Below are positions 1 to 6,578 of a stretch of DNA of 7,080 nucleotides, in pieces (positions within the stretch are counted from its first letter, which is position 1; each line of letters opens with the position of its first letter). The stretch is from an uncultured Bacteroidales bacterium (GTDB lineage Bacteria > Bacteroidota > Bacteroidia > Bacteroidales > FEN-979), in NCBI GenBank assembly GCA_903928285.1, contig CAIYQH010000605.1, positions 1-7,080 on the forward strand, written 5' to 3'. Below the pieces are notes generated by a model. It searched no databases. It was not told the origin of the DNA and saw only the letters and a program-made list of their open reading frames with translations. The translations under genes were made by a program, and so were the position numbers.

Positions 1-77
1 AAAAATACAGGCAGATTACCACTGCTGTAGCGGATGGAACCATCGCTGCAATTGCAATTGCAAAAGAACTGAATTAA
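1..77 (+). CDS. trxB: Thioredoxin reductase, C-terminal end (partial)
   Basis: The third reading frame is open from the window edge to the TAA at 75-77 and reads YRQITTAVADGTIAAIAIA followed by KELN. This matches the conserved C-terminal FAD-contacting segment of low-molecular-weight thioredoxin reductases (RQ(I/V)xTAxxDGxxAA), recognised from memory of the family. The enzyme reduces thioredoxin with NADPH in the cytoplasm. Only 24 codons are present, so the NADPH-binding region and CxxC site lie outside the window. The gene is 20 bp upstream of the DUF302 gene on the same strand, and a thioredoxin gene lies two genes further on. That supports a co-transcribed thioredoxin system. A related flavoprotein disulfide reductase is the only realistic alternative. 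Confidence 0.85.
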   Translation, partial: KYRQITTAVADGTIAAIAIAKELN

Positions 78-97
78 CCTGACCAAACAATATCGCC

Positions 98-526
98 ATG
101 AACTCAAACCAGTTAATCATCGAGAAAGTAAGCCCTTTCAATGTCCCTGTTACAGTTGAAAAGCTTATCGAAGCGGCAAATCAAAAAGGATGGCAGAATC
201 CGGCAATTCACAATCTTCAGCAATCGCTTGCCAAATCAGGTAAAAAGGTATTACCCGTTGAGGTAATTGAGATCTGCAAACCGGAATATTCTGGACGGAT
301 GCTTGAAAAAAATGATGAAAGGATTGTTTCTGTTATGATGCCTTGCCGTATTTCAGTATATGAAAAGGAAGATGGTAAAACTTATGTTGCTTTGTTGAGC
401 ATGACAGAAATGGCAGCTGGCTTTCCTGACACTGTTGTGGAAGCAATCCGTGCCGCAAGCAATGAATCCTTTGATATTGTTAAATCTGTCATTGGACCAT
501 TCCGAAATAATGCAAAAAATTCTTAA
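98..526 (+). CDS. DUF302 domain protein
   Basis: This 142-aa soluble protein has no signal peptide or membrane segment. It resembles the DUF302 family, which has an EIC(K/N)P motif followed by a hydrophobic strand and a (L/M)PC motif leading into a V(V/I)YE strand. Here these are EICKP at residues 58-62 (Cys60) and MMPCRISVYE at 80-89 (Cys83), and the domain spans roughly residues 5-135. The biochemical role of DUF302 is not established; members often occur beside redox and sulfur genes. The start at 98 is fixed because an in-frame TGA at 80-82 lies just upstream; there is no clear Shine-Dalgarno. The 3' end overlaps the next gene by 17 bp, suggesting translational coupling. The two conserved cysteines and thioredoxin neighbours suggest a thiol or metal/redox role, which is inference. 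Confidence 0.85.
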   Translation: MNSNQLIIEKVSPFNVPVTVEKLIEAANQKGWQNPAIHNLQQSLAKSGKKVLPVEVIEICKPEYSGRMLEKNDERIVSVMMPCRISVYEKEDGKTYVALLSMTEMAAGFPDTVVEAIRAASNESFDIVKSVIGPFRNNAKNS

Positions 527-1007
527 ACCGCTTGTTGATAAAAGGGTTATGATCCTGGCCGTGCTGGGCATTGGACTTTATATTGCTATTTCCTACTTTC
601 ACATTTCACTTTGGTTCGTGCTCCTGGCGGGAACGTTGCTTGGTGTGGTGTTCGGGAAAGTTTTTTGCCGATGGGTATGCCCGATGGGGCTCATCATGGA
701 ACTCATGATGAGTATGAGTCCCGACGGCAAGATCCGCCAGATGTACCAGTATCATAAAGTAGGATGTCCCATAGCCTGGATTTCAGGTTGGTTAAACCGG
801 TTTTCCTTCTTTAAAATCAGGCTTAACGCTGATAGTTGTATGAATTGCGGGATTTGCGATAAGAAATGCTATATCGTAGCCATGGAACCAGCAAAATTCA
901 GTCTCTACAAACCTGCTATGGAAAAACCAGGGATGAGCTACACCTGCTCGAAATGCCTGGAATGTGTGGCAGCCTGTCCGAATGGCAGTTTAACCTATAA
1001 AATTTAA
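510..1007 (+). CDS. Membrane-anchored 4Fe-4S protein (NapH/CcoG-like)
   Basis: The product is 165 aa. Two hydrophobic helices (about residues 13-30 and 33-50) are followed by FCRWVCPMG at 52-60 (Cys53, Cys57), the motif typical of NapH/CcoG/RdxA-type polyferredoxins. Two cysteine clusters follow: Cys110/113/116/120 (CxxCxxCxxxC, last Cys followed by Y rather than P) and Cys146/149/152/156 (CxxCxxCxxxCP). These should hold two 4Fe-4S clusters on the cytoplasmic side. A lone Cys86 sits between. NapH-type proteins usually have about four membrane helices, so this is a reduced version. An upstream in-frame ATG at 435 was rejected because it would put 92 bp inside the DUF302 gene and add a non-hydrophobic leader. 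Thioredoxin follows after 4 bp. Electron transfer between a membrane donor and cytoplasmic or thiol partners is likely; the partner is unknown. Confidence 0.85.
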   Translation: MQKILKPLVDKRVMILAVLGIGLYIAISYFHISLWFVLLAGTLLGVVFGKVFCRWVCPMGLIMELMMSMSPDGKIRQMYQYHKVGCPIAWISGWLNRFSFFKIRLNADSCMNCGICDKKCYIVAMEPAKFSLYKPAMEKPGMSYTCSKCLECVAACPNGSLTYKI

Positions 1008-1011
1008 AACA

Positions 1012-1311
1012 ATGAAAGGCAACTTTGATTCAATAATCAACGATACCCGCCCCGTTATTGTTGATTTTCATGCTTTGTGGTGCAGCCCTTGTAAAGTCCA
1101 GTCACCTATTTTATCAGACATTGCATCCGAATTCGGGGAGCGTGTCAGAATAATTAAAATAGATGTCGACCAAAACCCAGGGTTGGCAGGCAAGTATCAT
1201 ATCCAGGGTGTTCCGACTGTCATTTTATTTAAGAATGGCAAGTTGGTTTGGAGGCAATCCGGTGTTGCAAGTAAAAGTCAATTGATCGATATCCTTAAGC
1301 AGCACATGTAA
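1012..1311 (+). CDS. trxA: Thioredoxin (WCSPC active site)
   Basis: This 99-aa protein is a compact single-domain thioredoxin without signal peptide, so cytoplasmic. The VDFHALWCSPCK stretch carries the redox cysteines Cys24 and Cys27, and GVPT at 66-69 holds the cis-proline (Pro68) next to the active site. The strand DVDQNP and the final FKNGKLV/G segment fit the fold. Classical thioredoxins have WCGPC; the Gly-to-Ser change may shift redox potential or partner choice. The gene begins 4 bp after the 4Fe-4S gene and is the last of its operon. It ends 16 bp from the stop codon of the convergent cytochrome gene. With thioredoxin reductase at the head of the same operon, it is probably that enzyme's dedicated substrate. 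The housekeeping trxA may be elsewhere, so the symbol is by family only. Confidence 0.93.
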   Translation: MKGNFDSIINDTRPVIVDFHALWCSPCKVQSPILSDIASEFGERVRIIKIDVDQNPGLAGKYHIQGVPTVILFKNGKLVWRQSGVASKSQLIDILKQHM

Positions 1312-1327
1312 TTCCCTTGCCCCAGGT

Positions 1328-3223
1328 TTAATAGCCTCTCTGGAAGATCGTATAGAGTATCAATAATGCAAGAATAGTCCCTGTAAGCAGTGCCAGCAAT
1401 CCAAACAACCGCAGCGTAATTTCCCATACAATTAAGTTTGGTTTCTTGACTTCGAATTCTTCAGAAATACCAAGTTTCTGATAACGTTCCCATTGCTCAC
1501 TACGCTCTTCCACCATTTCTTCTTCCGTAACCTGTCCATTGAAAATTACAAAGTCCATCGGGAACTTCTCAGCACGGAAGTGCGTGTTGAAGAAGTGAAT
1601 GGTGAAAATAAATCCTACAGCCAAAAGTGCTTCGTCGGAATGGATGATCGTTGCGATGTTAAAAACCCACCCTGGAAGGAAATTGCCAAAGAATTCAGGG
1701 AACCATAGCAGTAAACCGCTGGACCCGATAATAGCAACCCCCCAGAAAACAGCCAGGAAGTCAAATTTCTCCCAGTAAGTCCACCTGTCAAATGTTGGCT
1801 TCGGGCCACGGAAAAAGAACCAGCGAAACATCGACCTGATATCCCGGAGATCTCTCATGTTCGGAAAAAGTGAATCAGGCCCGAAAAGTCGCTTGAAAAA
1901 AGATTCATTCGAATGCTTTTTGGAGAAAAGGAAGCGGGTACTCATGACCAGGGCAACAAAGAAATAGCCGAATGTAATGATGGCACAAATCCTGTGGATT
2001 ATTCCTGCAGTACCAATCCCCCCCATAAAGTCCATCAGGGTCTTTCCCCAGGGAGTATAATTAAACTTCAACGGCAGACCCGTCAACGCCAACCCAAGGA
2101 AACTGGTAACGACAAAAAGATGCAGGACGATATGAACCAAATTGAAACGACGGTAGACTTTCTGCTTGATTTTACCATTGTTGTTGGCATGATGCCCTGC
2201 TGGTGCAAATAATTCCGCATTACGGAGTTGTTTCTTTTCCACGGTGCCCCTGAATGCCCAAAGCAATGAGTGTACCCAGAAAAAAAGGAAGGTTCCGGCC
2301 AGTAAGGCATTCATGAATATCGTAACCCAGAAAAGTGCAGGGTATTTACTCCTGTTGGTGGGTTCAGCATGTGGTATGAACTTTGCAAATCCCTTGCTTG
2401 CATTAATATGGCACTGCCCACAAGTACCGGGCAAATGAGCTTGATTGACAGTTGAATTAGTATCCTTCGCCGGAAGGATGTTATGTGCACCATGGCAGTC
2501 TGCACAGCCAGCAACCTTTTCAGGATACCCAAGTCGCACGTTCTTGCCATGGTAACTGGCAAAATATGTTTCAGGCGCAATGGTGGTCACATGGTTACGC
2601 GCCATCCTTTCCGCATCAGCATGACACTTCAAACAAGCCTGGGTGTGGATTGTCCGGCCTTGTGCAGCATCATGAATTTTGCTGATCGCATGAAGACCGT
2701 GGCAATCCGTACAAGCAGGTGCGTCATTGTTTCCACCAGCCAGTGCCTGGAAGTGAATGGATTTGAAATAAGCGGATTCTTTCGCGTGACACTGACCACA
2801 TAACCTGGCAGCTGCCACCTTGTTATTTTTAAGGGAGGTAATTGCATGAATGTCCGCATGGCATTTTGAACAGGCAATGGGGAGACGTTCTGAGTTGTGA
2901 ATGCTTACCTTGTGTTCTTTCACAATTGCACTGTGACAACTGCTGCAATCCATTGGTTTGAAAGCAACAATACACGATTTTTTTCCTTTTGCGGAACTGA
3001 TTGCCTGCTTTTCGACATCTATAACGTGGCAGGCAGAACACTTGAGGGATTTGTGGACGGAAGCGTTGTAATCATGGGCAGAAATACTTTTTTCATGGCA
3101 TGTCAGGCAATCCGGATTTGATGGGGAAAAAAGCGAAGTATTCTGCGCCATTACGCCTGTTGCTGCCAGACCAAAGGTCAGCAGACAGGAAACTATTTTC
3201 AATATTAGGGATTGTAGTTTCAT
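1328..3223 (-). CDS. Nonaheme c-type cytochrome / cytochrome b fusion (CbcL-like)
   Basis: The 631-aa product starts with a Sec signal peptide (about residues 1-26, cleavage after VMA). The periplasmic domain has nine CxxCH haem-binding sites at residues 39, 62, 93, 118, 142, 171, 197, 240 and 268. From residue 297 on it is a membrane protein: helices about 297-323, 361-383, 407-432, 488-508, 518-546 and 599-626. Histidines in or near helices (318, 364, 368, 410, 528, 543, 547) could ligate b-type haems, as in the HydC/FdnI/cytochrome b561-like superfamily. The nine-haem plus b-type layout resembles CbcL, a quinol-oxidising cytochrome of Geobacter metal respiration. It likely passes electrons from quinol to a periplasmic acceptor, plausibly the octaheme cytochrome encoded upstream; that link is inference. 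No Shine-Dalgarno is visible, but the signal peptide supports this start. It may have its own promoter in the 103-bp gap upstream. Confidence 0.9.
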   Translation of the reverse strand: MKLQSLILKIVSCLLTFGLAATGVMAQNTSLFSPSNPDCLTCHEKSISAHDYNASVHKSLKCSACHVIDVEKQAISSAKGKKSCIVAFKPMDCSSCHSAIVKEHKVSIHNSERLPIACSKCHADIHAITSLKNNKVAAARLCGQCHAKESAYFKSIHFQALAGGNNDAPACTDCHGLHAISKIHDAAQGRTIHTQACLKCHADAERMARNHVTTIAPETYFASYHGKNVRLGYPEKVAGCADCHGAHNILPAKDTNSTVNQAHLPGTCGQCHINASKGFAKFIPHAEPTNRSKYPALFWVTIFMNALLAGTFLFFWVHSLLWAFRGTVEKKQLRNAELFAPAGHHANNNGKIKQKVYRRFNLVHIVLHLFVVTSFLGLALTGLPLKFNYTPWGKTLMDFMGGIGTAGIIHRICAIITFGYFFVALVMSTRFLFSKKHSNESFFKRLFGPDSLFPNMRDLRDIRSMFRWFFFRGPKPTFDRWTYWEKFDFLAVFWGVAIIGSSGLLLWFPEFFGNFLPGWVFNIATIIHSDEALLAVGFIFTIHFFNTHFRAEKFPMDFVIFNGQVTEEEMVEERSEQWERYQKLGISEEFEVKKPNLIVWEITLRLFGLLALLTGTILALLILYTIFQRGY

Positions 3224-3263
3224 GTGTTAATATTTATTTTTTTGGGTCACATGGAATAGCCAT

Positions 3264-3282
3264 AAATTATCATACATAATTT
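3264..3282. promoter_or_regulatory. Inverted repeat upstream of cytochrome gene, possible operator
   Basis: AAATTAT and ATAATTT form a perfect 7-bp inverted repeat around a 5-base spacer (CATAC). Its near edge lies 40 bp before the start codon of the nonaheme cytochrome. A second perfect 7-bp pair, GCCATAA at 3259-3265 and TTATGGC at 3298-3304, brackets it. All of this is in the 103-bp gap 3224-3326. It could be a regulator-binding site, or part of transcript-end structure for the upstream rhodanese-fusion gene; there is no following U-tract on the minus strand that would make a standard terminator. The gap is AT-rich, so chance repeats of this size are plausible. No convincing promoter boxes were identified. 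Confidence 0.3.
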
Positions 3283-3326
3283 GCATAAACGTTGTTATTA
3301 TGGCAATTTCATAAGCTTTAAAAGTT

Positions 3327-4523
3327 TTAGCTGCACAGCCCGCCAGCCCGTTTTTTGGAACCAATCTTTATCTTCTGGATAAAAGAGTCTTTAGGAAATA
3401 GTTTAAGCACCTCTGAAGGAGGAGAGGCCAGATTGAAGGTCTTTCCTGCAACTGTTTTATCCGCAAAAAGACTTTTCCAGTTCTGTAAACCGTTTTCCAA
3501 TATGTAAAGGTTAACAACACCCTGCACCTTCAGGTATTTCCATGCTTTGATGGAAACCGAATCGTTTTCAGCGATGAGAACTACAACTCCCTGGGGCGGA
3601 AGTTGTGCAAGCGGAGCTACAACACTGGTTTTAAGAAGGTCATCAAGCGTGACATTTTGTGAACCACTGAGATGAAAAGCCTCAAAATCCTTACCCGGGC
3701 GCAGATCGAGGGTAACAAGCTTGATCGTTGCTTCGTTATTCGTTTTTACATATTCCAGGGGATGAATGAAGACAGCCTTTGTAGTCAGCTGAACTGCATA
3801 ACGGCTCTCCATATATTTCCATTTACGAACCGGATCGGGTTGACCAATGATCCAGACAAGGCCGGCTAAAACAACCAAAGTTCCTGCACCAAACAGATAG
3901 GATCGTCTTGTGATTTTCCATGACATGGCTTTTCCGGTGCCCCTGATACGTAAATACTCTTCGACTTTTTCCGCTCCATAAAATATAATCAATGCAAACA
4001 GGATGACAGCGAAAACAGTAGCACCGATTGACCAGCCCAGCCAGTCGGAAACAAGATACCGGTCGGTGAACGAAGAATACCAGAAATCTTCGAATTTCGG
4101 AAGAGATTCGCCAAAAAGACCAGCACCAAGCACTGCACCTGTAAGAAATAACAAGCCATCCAGTTTAAGACTAGCAGTCGCCACTACTGAGGTGCCGGGG
4201 CAGTATCCCCCGACGATAAATCCAACACCCATAATGAGCCCTCCGATAATGCCGGGCCAAAGGAAAGTCTGGTTTACTGCAAGCTGGGTAAAATCAAGGA
4301 ATCCTACGGCTGAAGAGAGAAAAATCAAAATGCAGGCAACGATGATGCCGGTAAACATAGTTTTCAGCACCGTCATATCTTTGAAGTAGAATTGTGCGGC
4401 AAGGCGTCGTGAATCGCCAAATCCGGCCAGTTCCAGTGCAACACCAAAACCGCTACCGATCAGGAAGAACACCAGATAACCTCCGGCTTTCCCTAGTTCT
4501 GAACTAATATCGAGTGGTAACAT
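3327..4523 (-). CDS. YeeE/YedE-family transporter fused to a rhodanese-like domain
   Basis: This 398-aa protein has an N-terminal YeeE/YedE membrane part (about residues 10-230) and a C-terminal rhodanese-like domain (about 265-352). Six helices are predicted near 15-33, 53-77, 88-106, 120-137, 160-183 and 207-227. The family motif GGYCPGTS at 105-112 carries Cys108. YeeE/YedE proteins such as TsuA import thiosulfate through conserved cysteines. The rhodanese part has the LDLRPGKDFEAFHLSGSQN strand-helix signature and LENGLQNW near its end. The loop that normally holds the catalytic Cys reads LIAENDS (residues 316-322) with no Cys. The only cysteines are 64, 108 and 397, the last in the C-terminal GGLCS. 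Positively charged loops at 38-50 and 184-207 suggest the rhodanese domain faces the periplasm. A clear AAGGAG ribosome site (4533-4538) supports the start. It lies 24 bp after the smaller YeeE gene. Confidence 0.88.
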   Translation of the reverse strand: MLPLDISSELGKAGGYLVFFLIGSGFGVALELAGFGDSRRLAAQFYFKDMTVLKTMFTGIIVACILIFLSSAVGFLDFTQLAVNQTFLWPGIIGGLIMGVGFIVGGYCPGTSVVATASLKLDGLLFLTGAVLGAGLFGESLPKFEDFWYSSFTDRYLVSDWLGWSIGATVFAVILFALIIFYGAEKVEEYLRIRGTGKAMSWKITRRSYLFGAGTLVVLAGLVWIIGQPDPVRKWKYMESRYAVQLTTKAVFIHPLEYVKTNNEATIKLVTLDLRPGKDFEAFHLSGSQNVTLDDLLKTSVVAPLAQLPPQGVVVLIAENDSVSIKAWKYLKVQGVVNLYILENGLQNWKSLFADKTVAGKTFNLASPPSEVLKLFPKDSFIQKIKIGSKKRAGGLCS

Positions 4524-4532
4524 ATTACTATT

Positions 4533-4538
4533 CTCCTT
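4533..4538 (-). promoter_or_regulatory. Strong Shine-Dalgarno for the rhodanese-fusion gene
   Basis: On the minus strand AAGGAG lies 9 bases before the ATG at 4523. It is one of the clearest ribosome binding sites in the window and fixes the start of the 398-aa gene within the 24-bp gap. The plus-strand genes here and the nonaheme cytochrome gene lack such a site. Confidence 0.65.
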
Positions 4539-4547
4539 TTTTATAAA

Positions 4548-5069
4548 TTAATCAGCCCAAAGGCGCCGGACAAAATAAGCAGTGGCATAACCTCCGATAA
4601 AAACGCAGAACATAAATGCCCAACTCCCAAGTGAGAGAACAGCTCCGCCGGATAATGCCTGTCCGGAGGTACAACCTCGCGCAAAACGGGCGCCATACCC
4701 CATTATTACACCACCGATAAGGGCAAAGAAAAGCCGTTGGGTCTTTGAGATTCGTGGGCCCTTGAGAATTTCAAATCTCAACCGACGGTTAAATAATGCT
4801 GAAATCATACCACCGGCAAATGTGCCCAAAAGCAGAAACACACTTGCGTGATCCAAGGGATTGGTGTCGCCGGCCCCCATGAGCGCAAATGTGCCGACTT
4901 TATCAACATGCGATTGCCAGATCAATTTTGTGAGCGAAACCTGGATGCGACTGATGGCTCCCGACGCTCCCAATCCGCTGTGCGTAAGAGCAAAGGCGGC
5001 AAAAAGAACCACTCCGAGAATGGTACCTGCCAGGTATGGGTTAGTGACAGGTTTTGGTTGTTTTTTCAT
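4548..5069 (-). CDS. YeeE/YedE-family membrane protein (half-size)
   Basis: The product is 173 aa with about four hydrophobic helices (12-30, 75-95, 112-130, 143-166). The family signature GARFARGCTSGQALSG lies at 126-141 with the conserved Cys133. The Lys/Arg-rich loop at 94-113 and the MKK start indicate both are cytoplasmic. Characterised thiosulfate channels of this family (TsuA) are single chains of roughly twice this length with repeated motifs; this gene and the next each carry one motif. They probably form a heteromeric pair equivalent to one full transporter, an inference from the pairing. The gene starts 9 bp after the octaheme cytochrome stop codon, with a weak GAGAAG site, and ends 24 bp before the rhodanese-fusion gene. 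The substrate is unproven; thiosulfate or another small sulfur species is the best guess. Confidence 0.87.
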   Translation of the reverse strand: MKKQPKPVTNPYLAGTILGVVLFAAFALTHSGLGASGAISRIQVSLTKLIWQSHVDKVGTFALMGAGDTNPLDHASVFLLLGTFAGGMISALFNRRLRFEILKGPRISKTQRLFFALIGGVIMGYGARFARGCTSGQALSGGAVLSLGSWAFMFCVFIGGYATAYFVRRLWAD

Positions 5070-5078
5070 AGTACTTCT

Positions 5079-6527
5079 CTATTTAAGAGTTGATTTAACA
5101 GGCCCCTGGACAGGATCATGAGCGTAACCAAGTTCTTTCCAATTCAGCCGGCCTCCGGGAGAATGACACTCCTGGCAGGACAAAGCGTTTTTAACTGTAG
5201 TGACCATGTGTGTAATGGGCCAGTACATAACGGTCGGGGTAAAACCGTACGTTCCGCTATAGGGTAAACCGTTTATTTCCGCACCTTCCTTCACTGCAAG
5301 GCTCCAGTCGAACTTAGTCCAGTAACCACCTTTTCCGCTGGTTATCGGAGGGATGATAATATTATTGACGGGATCATATGGTTGTTTGGCATGGTGCACC
5401 TTGAACGGCCAGATCTTTGCATTCGCATCATCGCGGGATCCCAGGGGGCGGTTTATATTGTGCTCGGCTTCCTTGTCGAGCTTGTCTCCGACGATGTAAC
5501 GATCCATTCTCCCGTTGTACCAGGCGTACGTCGGCACTACATCTTCCTCATAATGGAATTCGCCCTTAATCTTAAGATATTCATGCGGATTATCCTTTCG
5601 GGTTGAATCGCCTGCTTTTGACCAATCCCAGGTCATTTTTGTCGGAAGTTTCCGGGCAAACTCCGGAATATGGCAGGTCTGACAGGCTATTCGGGCGGTA
5701 TGTTCGTTCAGACGATAGTCTTTATGCGGTTTCAGAGTATGACAATCTTCACATCCAAATCGCACCGCCTTTGTTTTTTCAGTATAAGTAGTGTTTAATT
5801 TACCGGAAACGAAATGGTGTTCTGTTTTGTGGCAGTCGATGCATTGGAAATTGAGTTTTCCCATGTGATAGTCAAGCTCCTGGTTGGCATTCAGCAGTGA
5901 TTCATCAAGATCGCCATGCTTCACACCCATGCCGCCGCCACCACTGAAATGACAGATCCCGCAGTTATCACGATTGGGCCTGCGCACACTTCCGGCAACA
6001 ACACGAAGGTCAACTGTCTTGCCTGGCAAACCACGTTTTGATTTTGAATATGTGCCTGAACCGTCGTGACATACAAGGCAATCAACATTCTCCTCCTTTG
6101 TGAAATCGAAGTTCATGTCACCCCACCCGTAACCGGCATGGCAGATTGTACAGGATCCCCAGTTACCTACAACACTTATGCAGAAGTTGTTGACCTGGTT
6201 GCGCTTGCCAAGCGGAATGACTTTACCTTTCCGGACAACATCCCCGCTGATCCAGGTCCAGTGTGCTGTTTTCATGACTTCCCTGGCACTGTTCACGTGA
6301 CATTTAAGACATTTCCGGGTAACAGCCTGAGGGGATGTGATGGAGTCCCTGAAATAGGGACTGTGATCCAGGTGGGGGATCAAATGGCCGGTTAGCGGGT
6401 TTTTAGGGACCGGCACCATACCATTACTAAGCCTGGGATCGCGGTTGCATGCACTCGCTACAAGCAGTAACAGTAGCATTATTCCAACAAGGCGATGTGA
6501 ATCTTTAATTGATGTTACAGCTCTCAT
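5079..6527 (-). CDS. Octaheme c-type cytochrome, tetrathionate reductase (OTR) family
   Basis: This 482-aa exported protein has eight CxxCH haem sites at residues 73, 126, 150, 189, 229, 259, 282 and 451. The last is separated from the others by about 165 residues. The segment around the second site, GNWGSCTICHAGYGWGDMNF, and the NCGICHFSGGGGMGVKHGDL stretch are what I associate with the octaheme tetrathionate reductase family known from Shewanella. That enzyme reduces tetrathionate and also nitrite and hydroxylamine in vitro, with a lysine-ligated active-site haem. Which lysine would serve here cannot be read from sequence alone. The N-terminus has a hydrophobic stretch followed by VASAC (Cys27), so it may be a lipoprotein; the -3 Ala is not ideal and plain Sec export is the alternative. 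An AAGGAA ribosome site at 6534-6539 lies 6 bases before the ATG. It is the first gene of the minus-strand operon, and the two YeeE genes favour a sulfur oxyanion substrate. Confidence 0.88.
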   Translation of the reverse strand: MRAVTSIKDSHRLVGIMLLLLLVASACNRDPRLSNGMVPVPKNPLTGHLIPHLDHSPYFRDSITSPQAVTRKCLKCHVNSAREVMKTAHWTWISGDVVRKGKVIPLGKRNQVNNFCISVVGNWGSCTICHAGYGWGDMNFDFTKEENVDCLVCHDGSGTYSKSKRGLPGKTVDLRVVAGSVRRPNRDNCGICHFSGGGGMGVKHGDLDESLLNANQELDYHMGKLNFQCIDCHKTEHHFVSGKLNTTYTEKTKAVRFGCEDCHTLKPHKDYRLNEHTARIACQTCHIPEFARKLPTKMTWDWSKAGDSTRKDNPHEYLKIKGEFHYEEDVVPTYAWYNGRMDRYIVGDKLDKEAEHNINRPLGSRDDANAKIWPFKVHHAKQPYDPVNNIIIPPITSGKGGYWTKFDWSLAVKEGAEINGLPYSGTYGFTPTVMYWPITHMVTTVKNALSCQECHSPGGRLNWKELGYAHDPVQGPVKSTLK

Positions 6528-6578
6528 ATTTTATTCCTTGAGTGGTTCTTTTGTCCAGATAAAAAACTCTATTGGAAA

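Noticed and set aside
435..509. Upstream in-frame ATG extending the 4Fe-4S protein to 190 aa
   Set aside because: It would place 92 bp inside the DUF302 gene and add an N-terminal stretch unlike the family; the ATG at 510 begins right before the first membrane helix.
1913..2803. Several open frames on both strands within the nonaheme cytochrome gene
   Set aside because: All are alternative frames of a gene with nine CxxCH motifs and clear membrane helices; none has coherent domains.
4003..4389. 128-aa open frame on the plus strand
   Set aside because: It is antisense to the YeeE-rhodanese gene, has a low-complexity Pro/Thr-rich translation and no recognisable domain.
6066..6395. 109-aa open frame on the plus strand
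   Set aside because: It is a shadow antisense to the octaheme cytochrome gene, whose haem motifs leave no doubt about the coding strand.
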